In this document: positions 30,865 to 42,611 of the stretch, in pieces | Layout of the letters: each line of letters begins with the position of its first letter | Position numbering within the stretch: position 1 is the stretch's first letter | NCBI GenBank assembly: GCA_027946555.1 | Contig: JAPEVC010000244.1 | Coordinates: 1 to 52,223 of the forward strand | Length of the DNA stretch: 52,223 nt | Reading direction: 5' to 3' | Origin: Gnomoniopsis sp. IMI 355080 | Lineage: Eukaryota; Ascomycota; Sordariomycetes; Diaporthales; Gnomoniaceae | Position numbers and translations under genes: made by a program | The notes under the pieces: model-generated | The model's input: the letters and a program-made list of their open reading frames with translations, nothing else | Told to the model about the DNA's origin: nothing | Database searches by the model: none

Positions 30865-33556
30865 ATGTCGAACAGTCATTCGGTCTCTGCTCCAAGCCAA
30901 TCTCCATTGTCTGAATCTCGCGATGGCGACCCAGCTTCTCGCACCCGGCCTCACCCCTCTGTATCCGCCAGCCGCCGCCGAGACAAGGCCCAATTATCAT
31001 GCAACTTTTGCCGCGGGCGCAAGTAAGGCCGTCAAATACTCATTGTAACATATGGTCGTTGACACATTACTACAGATCACGATGTGATCGCCTCCAGCCT
31101 TGCTCAACCTGCTCGTCTCGCGGCCAAATTTGTACCTATGCAGAGTCCACACCAGCCGCTGGTGACTCCCGCACACTACCTCTGGCCCGCCCACGCCTTC
31201 AGGATCGTCTTGTTCATCTCGAACGACTTGTTTCGTCCCTCAGATCGCAGCAGCGGACTTCTGCGAATGGCTCGCCAACAAACTCGCCAACAGCGCCACA
31301 GAGCTCAAGCACGCACCCCAAGCCTGGACTGACGCCCGAGCACAGCGCGCCCTTGGTCAGCAAGCATATGGACGACGTTTCCGACTGTGGCAGCATGTAT
31401 ATTACGCCCTCCGAGCATCGCTATGTAAGCGGAGATCATTGGGCTGCTATCCTGGATACCATTGCAGACCTCAAAGATCACTTTGATCAAGAGGAACGCA
31501 TCCAGTTGCTTCACAGCGCGAATAGTAACGGGGGCATTGGCGGTGATTTTGACAATAGCGAGCATCTTGCTGCTGGGCCAAGATTGCCTCACTGCTTGCT
31601 TCTGTATGCATCTCATCGGCCGGCTTCCCGAAGCGAGATTCTGGCTGCTCTACCACCTAAGGCTGCCGTGGATCGGTATATTGCGAAATATTTCAACAAT
31701 CTGGATTTGGTAGCTTCCTGTGAGTTCACTTATTGTCTTAACATCTTCACCGATCATTAATGAATAGATTATTTGACGTGCAACAGCCGCCGTTCATGGG
31801 CCTACTTTTCTTCGCGAGGTAAGTAGGCACAGACGCTTCTTTGAGCCCATTGCCATTTTTATGCTAACCTGTCTACAGTATGAAGAGTTCTGGCGCAACC
31901 CTTCGGCAACCCCGATAAACTGGATTGGCCTCCTCTTCGGAATGATTTGCCTTGCAGTCATGGTCTCGGAGACGACAAGCACCACACCGTCCACGCCCGA
32001 TACCGACGCCGTACAGCAACAGCTTCAGATCGATTTATACCGCGAAAAGTTAGTCCAGTGTCTTATTATGGGCAAGTATACCAAGTGTGGGCCTTATGTT
32101 CTTGAGGCATTCATACAGTACGTCTACGTCGAGTTCGGTATTCGTGCAGATGCCGACAAGGATATCGTGAGTTGCCTCCATACACACTCCCTTTCCCTTT
32201 GGCCGAAACTCCTGAAATTGGAAGCGCGGCTGGAGATGACTTCACAGATGGGCATGTGACAATGAGATTTACATTTTTACTAACCATCAAGCCATCGAAG
32301 TAGTTCCTACTAGCTATCGAGGTCAACTTGGCTATGCGCATGGGTTATCACCGCGATCCATCCCATTTTCCCGAGATCTCCCCGTTGCAGGGCGAGATGC
32401 GTCGTCGCCTATGGGCGACCGTGATGCTGGGCGACATACTCATTTCAGGCCAGATGGGCATGCCGCGTATGCTTTGCCAGTCGCAGTGCGATACGACGGA
32501 GCCGCGCAACCTCAACGACGCCGACTTGGATGCCGACACCGCGGAGCTGCCGCCCGCCCGCCCCGAGACGGAAAATACCACTGCCTTGGGCATCATTGCG
32601 CGCCACCGCCTGTTGATGGCTCTCGGCACTGTTTCGGACCTGACGGCAAGCGTACAGCCATGCAGCTACGCGGAGATCATGCGAGTGGACGCCATCCTTC
32701 TTGCCGCGGCCGCCAACATCCCACCGCCTTTGAAGAGCAAGCCCATGGCTGCCAGTTTGACGGACTCACCACAGATCATCATGGCCCGGCTATTCCTCAG
32801 CCACATATTCTACAGAGGCCAGATCATGTTACACCGACGTTTCTTGTACACGGATCCGACCGAAGCGGAGTTTGAATATAGCCGCAAGTCATGCTTGGAT
32901 GCGTCGTTGCGCACGCTGGAGATCCAGCACGTGATGGATGAGGAGACGTGTGCCGGAGGGCAACTGTACACAATGAAATGGCGGGTGACTAGCATTTTGA
33001 ATCATCAGTTCCTTACCGCAACCATGATTCTATGCTCGTTACTCTGTCGTCAATGTACGATGGGAAGGGAGCAGGAGATCACGGCTGCTTTGTGGAAGAC
33101 AAAGGCTGTGTGGATGCGGAGAAGTGTCTGGTCGAGCGAGGCGAAGAAGGCGGCCGAGACTGTCAGCTTTGCTCTTGCGAGAGCGAACAACTGGAGAGAT
33201 CGCAGTGCTATGCAGGAAGATGAGTATGGGGGCGAAGGAAATATGTCGAATCCCGTCAAGTCTTCTTCGAGCTATATGGGCGAGACTGAGGCCGGCGTTG
33301 AGATGGGCAGCCGGGACCCATTGCAGAGCAATATGGGGCTTTATGATCGTAAGTTTCCCTGGCTCGTGTGAAGTAACAAGCTAAGCTGATATGGTTGGGT
33401 GCAGCGGACCAATTCCTAATGCACTCCTCTTTCCACAATTTTGCGCCAACCGACCAACAAGGCCAAAACTACGACTTCACCATGAATAACATAGACCCAG
33501 CGAGTACAAGTATGGAGGCATGGATGTCAGTCAATAGCCCTGGTACTGGCTGGTAA
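30865..33556 (+). CDS. Zn(II)2Cys6 transcription factor with fungal_trans domain, 772 aa
   Basis: Nuclear regulator. Exons are 30865-31022, 31076-31719, 31787-31818 (32 nt), 31879-32166, 32304-33348 and 33405-33556. All junctions are GT-AG and phases add up to 772 aa plus TAA. The DNA-binding binuclear zinc cluster spans intron 1, with cysteines 46, 49, 56, 62, 65 and 72 (C-x2-C-x6-C-x5-C-x2-C-x6-C), and is preceded by a basic RRRDKAQ. A short coiled-coil linker (RLQDRLVHLERLVSSL) follows. The middle-homology (fungal_trans) region includes YEEFWRNPSATPINWIGLLF, the conserved LLAIEVNLAMRMGYHRDPS and the MRRRLWATVMLGDILISGQM block. Intron 4's 3' end was chosen (AG at 32303) because it restores FLLAIEVNLAMRMG in frame. 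It lies 0.73 kb downstream of the MFS gene on the same strand, a common regulator-transporter pairing. No frame disruption was found. Confidence 0.93.
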
Positions 33557-34547
33557 TCATATTTAACAAGGCTATCAACTCATTTGGATACATATTACGC
33601 GATCGGGAAGCCGATAAAGCTTTTGTGACGGCTGCAATGACCAAGAAAGTGGCTTGGGGCTTTATCTGTACTCAGCAGGACAGCAGGGCGTTGACTTTGG
33701 TCTATCACGCTTCAATCTTGAAAGCTGGAGACTTCGGCTTTGCTCTATATGTCTCTAAACAGCGGTGATTCATCGGCAATGCAGCATCAGTTCGTCGCAA
33801 TCTCCGTAATCTTATGGCAATTGCACCTAAGGTATTCCGTGCCCAATTCCATCTGCTGAAAAACATGAATCCTTTCAGGACTTACCTACCTACCTATATA
33901 TTCAATATCGTTAAAATACTTAATAAAGGAATAGTCTATAATTCCGAGTACTCTGTATAAATACTTGCGAGAATAATATATATTCTTCTTACTTAAGTTA
34001 ATATAGTAATCGATATATATACTGCTCTATATTCCATATATATAAAGGGTCGAAATATAGTCATGCTTATATGCAGCCGGGAGGAGGCATTATAGACCTT
34101 AAGCAACCCAATCTTAGCTTTTCTAGACGCCTGGACGATTCTAGATTATTACCCATCTAAAAGAGCATAAAATTATTATGGATCTACTAATTCCGTGTTC
34201 CTGATATATTTTCGAAAACATGATTCCGCTGATGAAAATAACCTTAGGAAAATGCCCTACTTAACCATTACAATATGATTCCATGTGGCTGTCGACGGTG
34301 CTAACATTCACACATGGCCGGCAGCAGCCCATCGAGCCTCGTCAAACGGTAGACACTATATGTACATGTCTTCATCATTCTCTCATTATCTATCTACATC
34401 TTCTAGCAGCCTTCGCTCATTTTGCAGCAAGCGATAGCTTCTTAGCAACATGAGAGGATAGCATGTCTACCAGACTGCAAGTAAGCAGCCAAACTCCTTT
34501 TGTTGTTGGTGTAATTCCGCACCAGCTTTTGCATCTCCTTCACCCAT
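33557..34547. other. AT-rich convergent intergenic region with repeat copy B
   Basis: 3' flanks of the transcription factor and aspartyl-tRNA synthetase genes. From about 33860 to 34250 it is conspicuously AT-rich and includes repeat copy B. No open frame of interest was seen. Confidence 0.6.
33869..34117 (+). repeat. Dispersed repeat, copy B (AT-shifted, RIP-like)
   Basis: About 249 bp homologous to 27090-27355, same orientation. Compared with copy A, differences in the alignable blocks are mostly C to T or G to A: ATTACGGACC becomes ATTATAGACC, AGTCTGTGG becomes AGTCTATAA, AGTGATCG becomes AGTAATCG, and CCCAACCTTAG becomes CCCAATCTTAG. The internal part is more diverged and richer in TA. 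Confidence 0.8.
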
Positions 34548-36342
34548 CTAAGGGAACAGCCTGCTCGGCGTTCGGGGGTAGTACGCAGCCAATTGCACGT
34601 TGGGCAAGTTGAGGTAAAATGCCACGACACGATCCAACCCGATACCACCACCACCGTGCGGCGGGCATCCTGCCTGCTTGAACACATTGACATACTCCTT
34701 GAGCCCAGGCGCCTTGGGATCAACACCCTTGCGCACCATACGCGCCTCCAGCTCCGTGGGCAGGTTGATACGCTGCCCACCGCTCATAATCTCCTGTCCA
34801 CGCATGAAAAAGTCGTACGCGTTCGTCACCTCGCGGTTCTCCGGGTCCTCCTTGGCGTAGAACGGCCGCGCCGATTCGGGGAACTTGTCGAGCACGTAAA
34901 AGTCGGTGCCGTACTTCTTGCGGATGATGGCGCCGAGGGCCTTCTCCTGTGGCGTCGACATGTCCTCATCGTCCGTCACGTTGCGGAACTCCTCGGGACC
35001 TTCCTCGCGGAGCAGCTGCTGGCCTTGGGCAAAGGTCAAGCGGACCTCCTTGCCATCTTCGGGCAGCTTGAAGGGCTCGGATGGGTAGATGGAGCGCACG
35101 AGGGCGATTTCGTCTTTGCAGCGGGCTTCAAGGTTGCGGAAGATGTATAGGAAGACACCTTCGAGCATGTAGATGACCTCGTGGTAGGACTCTTCGATCT
35201 CCATTTCTATATCGAGACCGGTGAACTGCAGAGTAGTCATTTAGTATGGAATTGGAGCTCCACAGGGCTCTGGACTTTGCACGTACCTCCGTCATGTGTC
35301 TTGGCGTATTCGAGTTCTCTGCACGGAAGACGGGGCCAACACAGTACACCCTCTTCCTGCCACCTGCAATCTCCATCTGCTTATAAAATTGCGGGCTCTG
35401 CGCCAAGAACGCACTCTTGCCAAAGTACGGCAGCCCAAATACGTTGGCACCGCCCTCGGAAGCCGCCCCAATAAGACAAGGCGGCTCGAACGAGTGGAAA
35501 TCTTTCTGCTTGAGATACTCGACAAACAAGTCGCGCACATTCTCACGCACTGTCTGGATCGCCTGCTGCAGCGGCGCGCGCTTGTGCATGACAATGTTCT
35601 CCAGGTGCGTCTCGAGCGTCGCCGACACGGTGTGGCCGGCGGCGTCCTTGTCGCCGCCGCCGAGGTTGAGGCTCTGCATCTGCCCGTCGACATCGTAGCT
35701 GCTAATGGCCGCGTTGGACGCGCCCAGCGTCAAGCCCAGCATCTCGGGCCCACGCGCAACGCAGTACATCTTGGTGATGTGCAGCTCATACTCGCTGACC
35801 TTGCAGCTCTTGACGGGCTCGAGCGGCTTCTGGACCGTTCCCTCGACAGCGACGTAGCTCTCGAGCGAGACGGCGCCCACCCACTTGACCATCTGCTTGC
35901 TGACGGGCTCGCCGTCGGCGCTCGCGGCAATGACGCCCTGCACCGTCCAGTCGCCCAGCTCTCGCAGTTCCACAAAGCACATCTTGGCGCCTTGCATGCG
36001 CGAGTTCTGGATCCACGCGCGCAGCTTGACGGTCTGGCCGAGGTGCGCCTCGCTGTAGGCCTTGAGGGCGACCTTGGGTGCGGACAGCGTCACGATGTCG
36101 CGGTCGCCGTAGTTGTCCTTGGCCTTGTCCTCGCTGTTTTCGGCGGCTTTAGCGGCGGCTTGCTGAGCTTCGCGCTCGGCGGCACGTTTGGCTTTCTCGG
36201 CTTCCTTCTTGGCTTTGGCTTCGGCTTTCTTGAGTGCCTTCTTGGAGGGACCAGCTTCGCCCTCTGCACCCTCTGCGCCCTCAGCAGCAGCGGCAGGCTT
36301 GGCCTCGGCGGGAGGGGCGGCGGGGGGTTGCTCGTCGGCCAT
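34548..36342 (-). CDS. DPS1: Aspartyl-tRNA synthetase, cytoplasmic
   Basis: Class II synthetase that charges tRNA-Asp in the cytosol. Exons are 36342-35287 and 35225-34548, joined in phase (NTPRHMTE|FTGLDIEME), giving 577 aa, normal for fungi. A lysine/alanine-rich N-terminal extension (KKALKKAEAKAKKEAEKAKR) precedes an OB-fold anticodon-binding domain (QTVKLRAWIQNSRMQGAKMC). The flipping loop/AMP region follows, then motif 2 (VGPVFRAENSNTPRHMTE) and motif 3 (PPHGGGGIGLDRVVAFYL). The basic extension matches the tRNA-binding appendix of eukaryotic AspRS. The C-terminus YYPRTPSRLFP is typical. The start is the first ATG, with a favourable purine-poor leader. A long frame on the opposite strand (35296-36417) is a shadow of this GC-rich gene. 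Confidence 0.97.
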
Positions 36343-37669
36343 GGTTGGTGTCGTTGTGGTGGGCGTGCTGTGTGTGACTCAGGATGGGGAGAGGTCGCTG
36401 AGGTTAATGGTGGTTAGTTTGGAGATTTAAGGAGGAACTGAAATGAGACAGGAGTGACTATATACCTTAATGAAAGGTCAATGCAGTCGAGGAACGAAAG
36501 GGTGACTCGATCGGCGTGGGTGGGTGTTCGAAATATGGCGAGACAGTCGGACGTCCTTCAAAAAGTGAGCTGCACTTTTGGAGGGGTTTTGAGAGCCCCG
36601 AGAAGAAGGTGGGGTGAGACGACCCCTGTCCTTGACATGCCCGGCTCCCTGCACGTCACCGCACACGCCACATGCCTTCAGTAATTGTCTTGGACTGTAC
36701 TCCTCAACCACCCCCCACCCCTCTTGCAGGGCCACAATATTGGTAAAACATTGATAGATGTAAAGTCAAATGGGCAGGTATATCACATCGAAACAATTAC
36801 AGAATGTTCTCCTTATGATGCAGAATGCTGTAATAACGTCAAATCCCCTGCATTTTACAGCTACTAAACTATTTCATACTCAACAGCCTTACACAATTAA
36901 TATTACCACCTTTTTTACACAAAGACACAAACCGTGAGTCTAGCCAAGGATAAAATCCTAGGAAATAACCCAAGGAACATACCCATCTCCAACACCTTCA
37001 AAACAAACACATACAAGTATCGAATCACAAGGAGCACGTTCTCATCACGGTCAATCAAGCTTCCATTATCTGCTCTAAAGGAGCTTGCCCCCCTCTCTAT
37101 GAAATTAACGCCCCTTGAGGCCAAAGCTTAAAGCTTTCAAATGACCATCCTCTCCTTTCCAAGTTGAAGAATCTCACACCAGGTTCTTGTAAACCACCCT
37201 GCTACCGCCTTATCCTTGCTATGCTGTGGTTGAATGATGTGCAGCGCCAATCGCAAACTACTACCAATGCAAACGATTTCGCTCCTCCTTGACCCACCAA
37301 CGCCTCCACAGAAACCCTCTCGTTCAAGAAGCCAACCGATAAACATGCAAATACAAAGTTTGCCATAAAATGGGACACTTTTCCCATCCCAACATTGACT
37401 AGGCAGAGTCAAGAGGGACCAATGGAACACAATGAAGACAGAAAAAGGAAGAAAAGCTTACAAGGCCTGGCAAAGCAGGCCGAGTCGACTGTCTTCTCAG
37501 TCATGATAATGCGACTTCCGCACACTCCCTTTCGCTATGCCAATCGAACTCAAAAGGAAAATGCAGCAATACCTCCTTCCATTGTCATTTCGCACCAGTC
37601 GTCATAATTCGTTCTCACAAGGCCTTTCGACCTCAGAGTCAAGCTGCAAAATTAGTGCTTTATACCCAC
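36343..37669. other. Intergenic, 1.3 kb: DPS1 promoter and KOG1 3' flank
   Basis: Tandem leftward genes flank this region. Short frames on both strands show no domains. Bases 36835-37080 are AT-rich. No RNA gene was recognised. Confidence 0.5.
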
Positions 37670-40600
37670 TCAATAATGCGCACCCACGGCAACCTCATCC
37701 GTGCATGTGAAGAGGTTGATGTGATGGTCACCCCTTGCTGCTGCACCCATTACCATACGGTGTGGGTGGAATGAGGTGGCCGAGATAGGTGAGCCACGAT
37801 TTTGGCCCAGGAAGCTAGAGTAAGGCTCGACACGCGAGAGCTCTTTGCCATGGAAGTTGAACACCTTGACAATGTGGGCAGAGGTGCCACTGTAGGTAGC
37901 TTTCATTAGCAGCGTCTCGTCGGTGGCAAAATCGCCCAAGAGGGGGAAAAAAAGAAGAAAAAAAGAAAGAAAGAATGGAAGAGTTGGGGAGGGGATAGAG
38001 CAGGCCAGCTGGAGGTTGTAAGCTTCCCATAGGGGTAGCATAGAAAAACACTTACACAGAGAACACGGGCAAATGTTCATGAACACTCGCTGTGCGAAGG
38101 ACATCCTTGGTGGTCTGGAACACCTTCAATGGCTGCTCCAGACGGATATCCCATAACCTCACTTTGCCGTTCCTGCTTGCCGACACCAGCTCTCTCTGCC
38201 CTCCGCGCTGCATGTGCACGCTGCGCACCCATTGGCGGTCCGGCTCATCCTTCCACTTGCGCACCATAGCCTCCTGCGGCTTGCATCGAGGGTCAAACAC
38301 GCGCACCGCGCCGTCGCCAAAGCCAGCAACGAACATGTTGCCCGTCATCTGATCCGAGGTCAGAGATGTCACGCAGGAGCCGGACCGCGCGGGAATGTCC
38401 ATGACGCACGTCTCCGACGAAGCGTTCCACATCCGGATTGTGCGGACGTCGCCGGCCACAAGGACTGTACCGTTGACTTGCAACCAGTCGAACACCATGC
38501 CCGAGTTGATGTTGCTCGCGACCATGTGTGTGAGCGCACGCCATGCAGAGGCGAGCTCGGGCTTCTTCAGGTGCGCCTCATCATCGTCTGGGGCGTAGTT
38601 GCGGTAGATGCGTATAACGCCGTCAGAGGAACCACTCATCAGGAAGGCTTGATCATCTTCATTGATGAACTTGATGTCGCTAATCTTGGAACCCTCTGGA
38701 TTCCCGTTTGAAAACCTACTCTTGCGCTTTTGCAGCTTCCAGTCCCAGACATAGACAGTGTTAGCATCGTCTGCGACGGCAAGGTGATCCTCAAACTGGT
38801 GGAACGTCATCTTAGCGGGCTGTGCGCCGTTGTTGATCAACGCCATTTGGTGATTCCACTTGTGCGAACCGGCGTGGGCCTTCTGAGGCTGCGTCTCTCG
38901 GAGGATGCCCTCATTTCTCGACCGTCTCCATAGTCTGGCATTGTATTCCTCACTACCAGGCTCTTCGGCCTCGTTGGCCTTCATCTGAGGTTCCCAGAAG
39001 TACTCGATCGACCAATCCAGGAAACCACTCGGCAGAGGTAGAGTTGGTGTTTCCCTCATGTTGCGCGGCTCGTATCCAACTGAGACGGGCTCTTCAGCCA
39101 CGTGATAGTTCGCGGGCGCCATGAGCTGTTCATTTTGCTCCGGTGGCGCGTCAGGAAGTCCCGTCTTACTCCTCAACGAGCCAGGTCTTGAGTGTGATTG
39201 AGTGTGACCATGTGTGGGGGTGGTATTGGCACTGTCGGCACCGACCAGTTGACCAAAGATGGTGCTGAAGGTCCTTTTGAGAAGACCGGGAGAAGGGGGA
39301 ACTGTTGTGTCGGAGGCTACTGAGACGCCCGTATTCGACCGTTTGTGTGCGGTTTGACCCTTGCTGAAGTTACGCTTCGTCCTACGTTGTATTTCCTCCA
39401 TCAGGTTCTGCGCCTGGGCACCCACGGCGGAGTGAAGCAGTGCGTTGTGCACGTAATCCGTAACGATAGTGGCATCCTTCTGTACCTCTGGGTGAGGATC
39501 CACGCTCATGATCATAATGTGCTTCCACGCGGCTGCAATAACGGTATTATTCGACAAGCCCTCGGCTTGAGGCTGAATTGAGCCATCCGATGTGCGGTAT
39601 GCTGGTCGCGCATAATGAAGCAGCATATTCTGACGGTCGAAGATATCGTCCTTGGGCGGGAAGAGGAGGTACTCCTTCTCTTCCAAAAGGTGTTCGTAGG
39701 CTGCAACAACGAACTTGCTCTCGTATCGGAGAACAAAATGTGAAAGGAAGACGAGCAGTTCTCGACGAACCATTGCACTGCCGTCGTTGGCCATGTCCAG
39801 TAACGTCCATGCGACTGCCTCCTCTATACGTTGAACCTCTGCCGTCAATTCCGGTATGCCAATGAATGTGGTCATTGCAACAAGCATCGCTGCTCGAACT
39901 TCGCAGCATGGATCCTTTGTCAAGGCAGACAGCTTTGTTGGTGCATTCTCTCTGATACCCTTCCACTTTGCTTCGGGCATATTCAGCCACAGCTGACTAA
40001 GACACAAGCAAGACCATTGTCGCAGGAGCGGATTGTCTTTGTTTTGCAGGTAGAGCAGGCAGTATGACATAATGTCTGTCTGAGCGCAAACGACTTGTCC
40101 AGGCTTGTAGTCTTTGCAGAGCATTGCCAGGATGAAGGCACACATCGCCTTGTGCTCGTCGCTGTTCGTCACACAGAGAACCTCTGTGGGCTTCAGGATA
40201 TGCACAAAGTACATGTAACCGCTGTCCTTGATTAAGTCCTGTTGACATGAGATGTCGACGGCCAGAACTCGGGTCCAAATGAAAACCATGACGGGCTTCA
40301 ATTCAACATGTGTTGACTGGAGCAGTTTCAGCACGTACGGGAAGATTCCTATGCTTAGTGACAGCTGAACTGCCCAGGGACCGAGGTCCAAGAACCGGCC
40401 AAGTAAGATCAGAGCCCTGACTCTGTGTTGCTGGCTCAGAAGGACCTGCAGAACCACAGGGAGCTGTTCGGGTGCTTTCTGAGACATAGCGTCGCCTCTG
40501 GTGAGATAGACATCAAAGGCCGAGAGCTGATCTGTGAAGAAAGTCGAGCTTTGATATTCGTACTTGAATCCCTCATCTTCTCTCTCAAGCATGGGAAGCT

Positions 40601-42611
40601 GTGCCAGGGCCATGTCTACTGCGAGATCCCAGCTATCCCACAATGGGTGTTGGCGGGTATCTGGCAACTCCGGATATGATTGCGGATGACAACCGTACAC
40701 GGACATAATTCTCTGTGCGAGCAGGAAATTCCTGAATAACGCAGCCACCATAAGGTCTTGTCGGAAGAACTTCCTGAAGAGGTGCCGAGGAAGGGTCGTC
40801 CAAGCAATGGTATCTGTGATAGCGGTGAAGATCCAATTGAGCTCGCCCAATGCAGTCCGCCGCTCCTGGAGGCGGCCTGGAAGCTTCTTGGCTCGTTCAG
40901 GCGTGATATCGGTTTTGAGAGGATTTTGAAGGGCAAAGAACCACAGTGCCATTTCGATGGGCGTAGTCAGGCATGAAGTGAAGAGGTCGGCTGGCAGCTG
41001 GGGATTTGTAGGGAGGTTCTCCTTGGCGGCACATGCGGCGAGGTGGATGTAAGGCTTGTAGTTTACCACCTCATGACTTGGATCTCGGGCAGCCATCTCC
41101 TGCTGCTCTCGCTCGTGCTTGTCGGCGAACCGGTGGAAGTTGTTCACAATGTTGCCGGCCTCGGAGCAGTCCCATACAAAGATGGTTGGAGCAGCCAGCC
41201 ATGACTGCAAGTCATATAGCGAGACGGGGATGTACTGGGTGTAGTTCTTGTTGAAGACCCAGAGCTCACCCGAGGCTGTCGGCTTGGGCACACCATGGCC
41301 GTTGTAGTGGAGCAAAACCCTCTCGTCCTTCGCGTTACGCCGGAGCGAGATGCAGAATTTCTTGGTCTCCTCAACTGACGGATCCAGGTACTGCTTGTAT
41401 CGCGTTCGGATAGCGAGGGTCTCGTATTGCGTCTGGAGCGCCTTACCAATGTTCTCGAGAGCTTTCTGCACCGGAGGGATTGTGGGATCCTGCCATGCCT
41501 CCAATTTCGCGCCGGGATTTGTTTTCAGCTGATCTGGAGGTTCGACGCCAATGTTCAGACAGACGGCAAGCGCTGCTGAGACTGTCTTGAGACGATCCCT
41601 CATGCGCCAGTCCTGTATGGTAAAAGGTTCCGCTCTGGGCTTCCCTGAGGTCTCGTGCCGCTTGTCTGTGTAGTACATGTACCAGCCCTGGGCGTTTATG
41701 TTAGCGCATGTTGCTGGGGAGAGGTTTGAGAAACGTTCAAGATTCATGCTGGAGTCAACAAAGGAAAACCCGGCACGGCGAAGAGATGTGACCATGCGAC
41801 GGTCTAGGCGACCATCAATTGCCAGGTATCTGCGAGGCCCTGGGACGGGAGGAGGTTGAGAGACAAGCAGAAAGGATCGGGTGGAGCAGCACTTTGTGGT
41901 ACCCTTGGCACATGTGCAAGTTAAGAGTGTTTGAGTAGCAGGTAGGCTTGGGTTTGTACGAAGCCAAGTATAAGAAACACCCACATTGGCAAGCTGTGAT
42001 ATTATGTCCTCGCTCTGGTAGTGACCGTCAAACCCATGTCTCGTGCCAAAGTCCTCGGCGGCAGCGACTACTGTCTGCTCGTCATTGGAAGAGTCGGCGC
42101 TGCTGTCGCGACGTGCCGAGGGGTGTTCACTTCTGGCGCGCAGTAGTGGGGGTTTCGCAGGTCGGGCAGTTGGTTGTGTAGCTCGAGCGTCGAGCCCATT
42201 GGTGGTAGGGCGTTGACCGAGGTCGTGCGGATTGTCGCCGGGGGCGCTCGAGGGGCGCTTATGATATGCATCCGAGTTGCGACGGTGGAGGCCGTTCTCT
42301 GTCTTTGGACGGTGGGTAGTGGACAGCTTCGGTTGCGCCTCGGGTTGTGCGGTGGTGAGGGTGAGGCTCGCGCCCGAAGGGGCCCTCGTTGCGGTCGGCA
42401 TAGCGCTGGAGATGCCGTGAGCTGCGGCGGGAGGATTAGTGGAGGGTATAGAAGAATTCGATTGGGAGGGACGGCCAGAGGTAGAGGCGAAGGTCTGCTC
42501 GTGGCGCGTTTGAGGGTGGGAGTTGTTGTCGCCGTGGTGGACGGCAGTGGGTTGGGGGAGTTGTTGCTGCAGTGGGCCTCGTTGGGTTGTAGTGGTGAGG
42601 GCGGCCGTCAT
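37670..42611 (-). CDS. KOG1: KOG1/Raptor, TORC1 scaffold subunit
   Basis: Essential TORC1 subunit that recruits substrates to Tor kinase at the vacuole. The best model has exons 42611-41985, 41687-38056 and 37889-37670, giving 1492 aa. The first intron (297 nt) is stop-free and a multiple of three, so unspliced reading also stays open (1591 aa). I favour splicing because QLAN joins to GWYMYYTDKRHE, the continuous conserved Raptor sequence. The long N-tail is disordered. The Raptor N-terminal caspase-like domain includes WRMRDRLKTVSAALAVCLNI, LLHYNGHGVPKPTASGELWV and FVWDCSEAGNIV, with the His/Cys pair of the caspase fold visible. HEAT repeats follow (PWAVQLSLSIGIFPYVLKLL; QWSCLCLSQLWLNMPEAKW). 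A Ser/Pro linker and a C-terminal WD40 propeller come next (MSGSSDGVIRIYRNY, VRVFDPRCKPQEAMV, SASRNGKVRLWDIR). The last blade is completed by the final exon (IVKVFNFHGKELSRVEPYSS). Confidence 0.96.

Noticed and set aside
35296..36417. 373-codon open frame antisense to aspartyl-tRNA synthetase
   Set aside because: It mirrors codon structure of the GC-rich DPS1 exon and its Leu/Gly-rich translation has no domain; DPS1 motifs explain the region.
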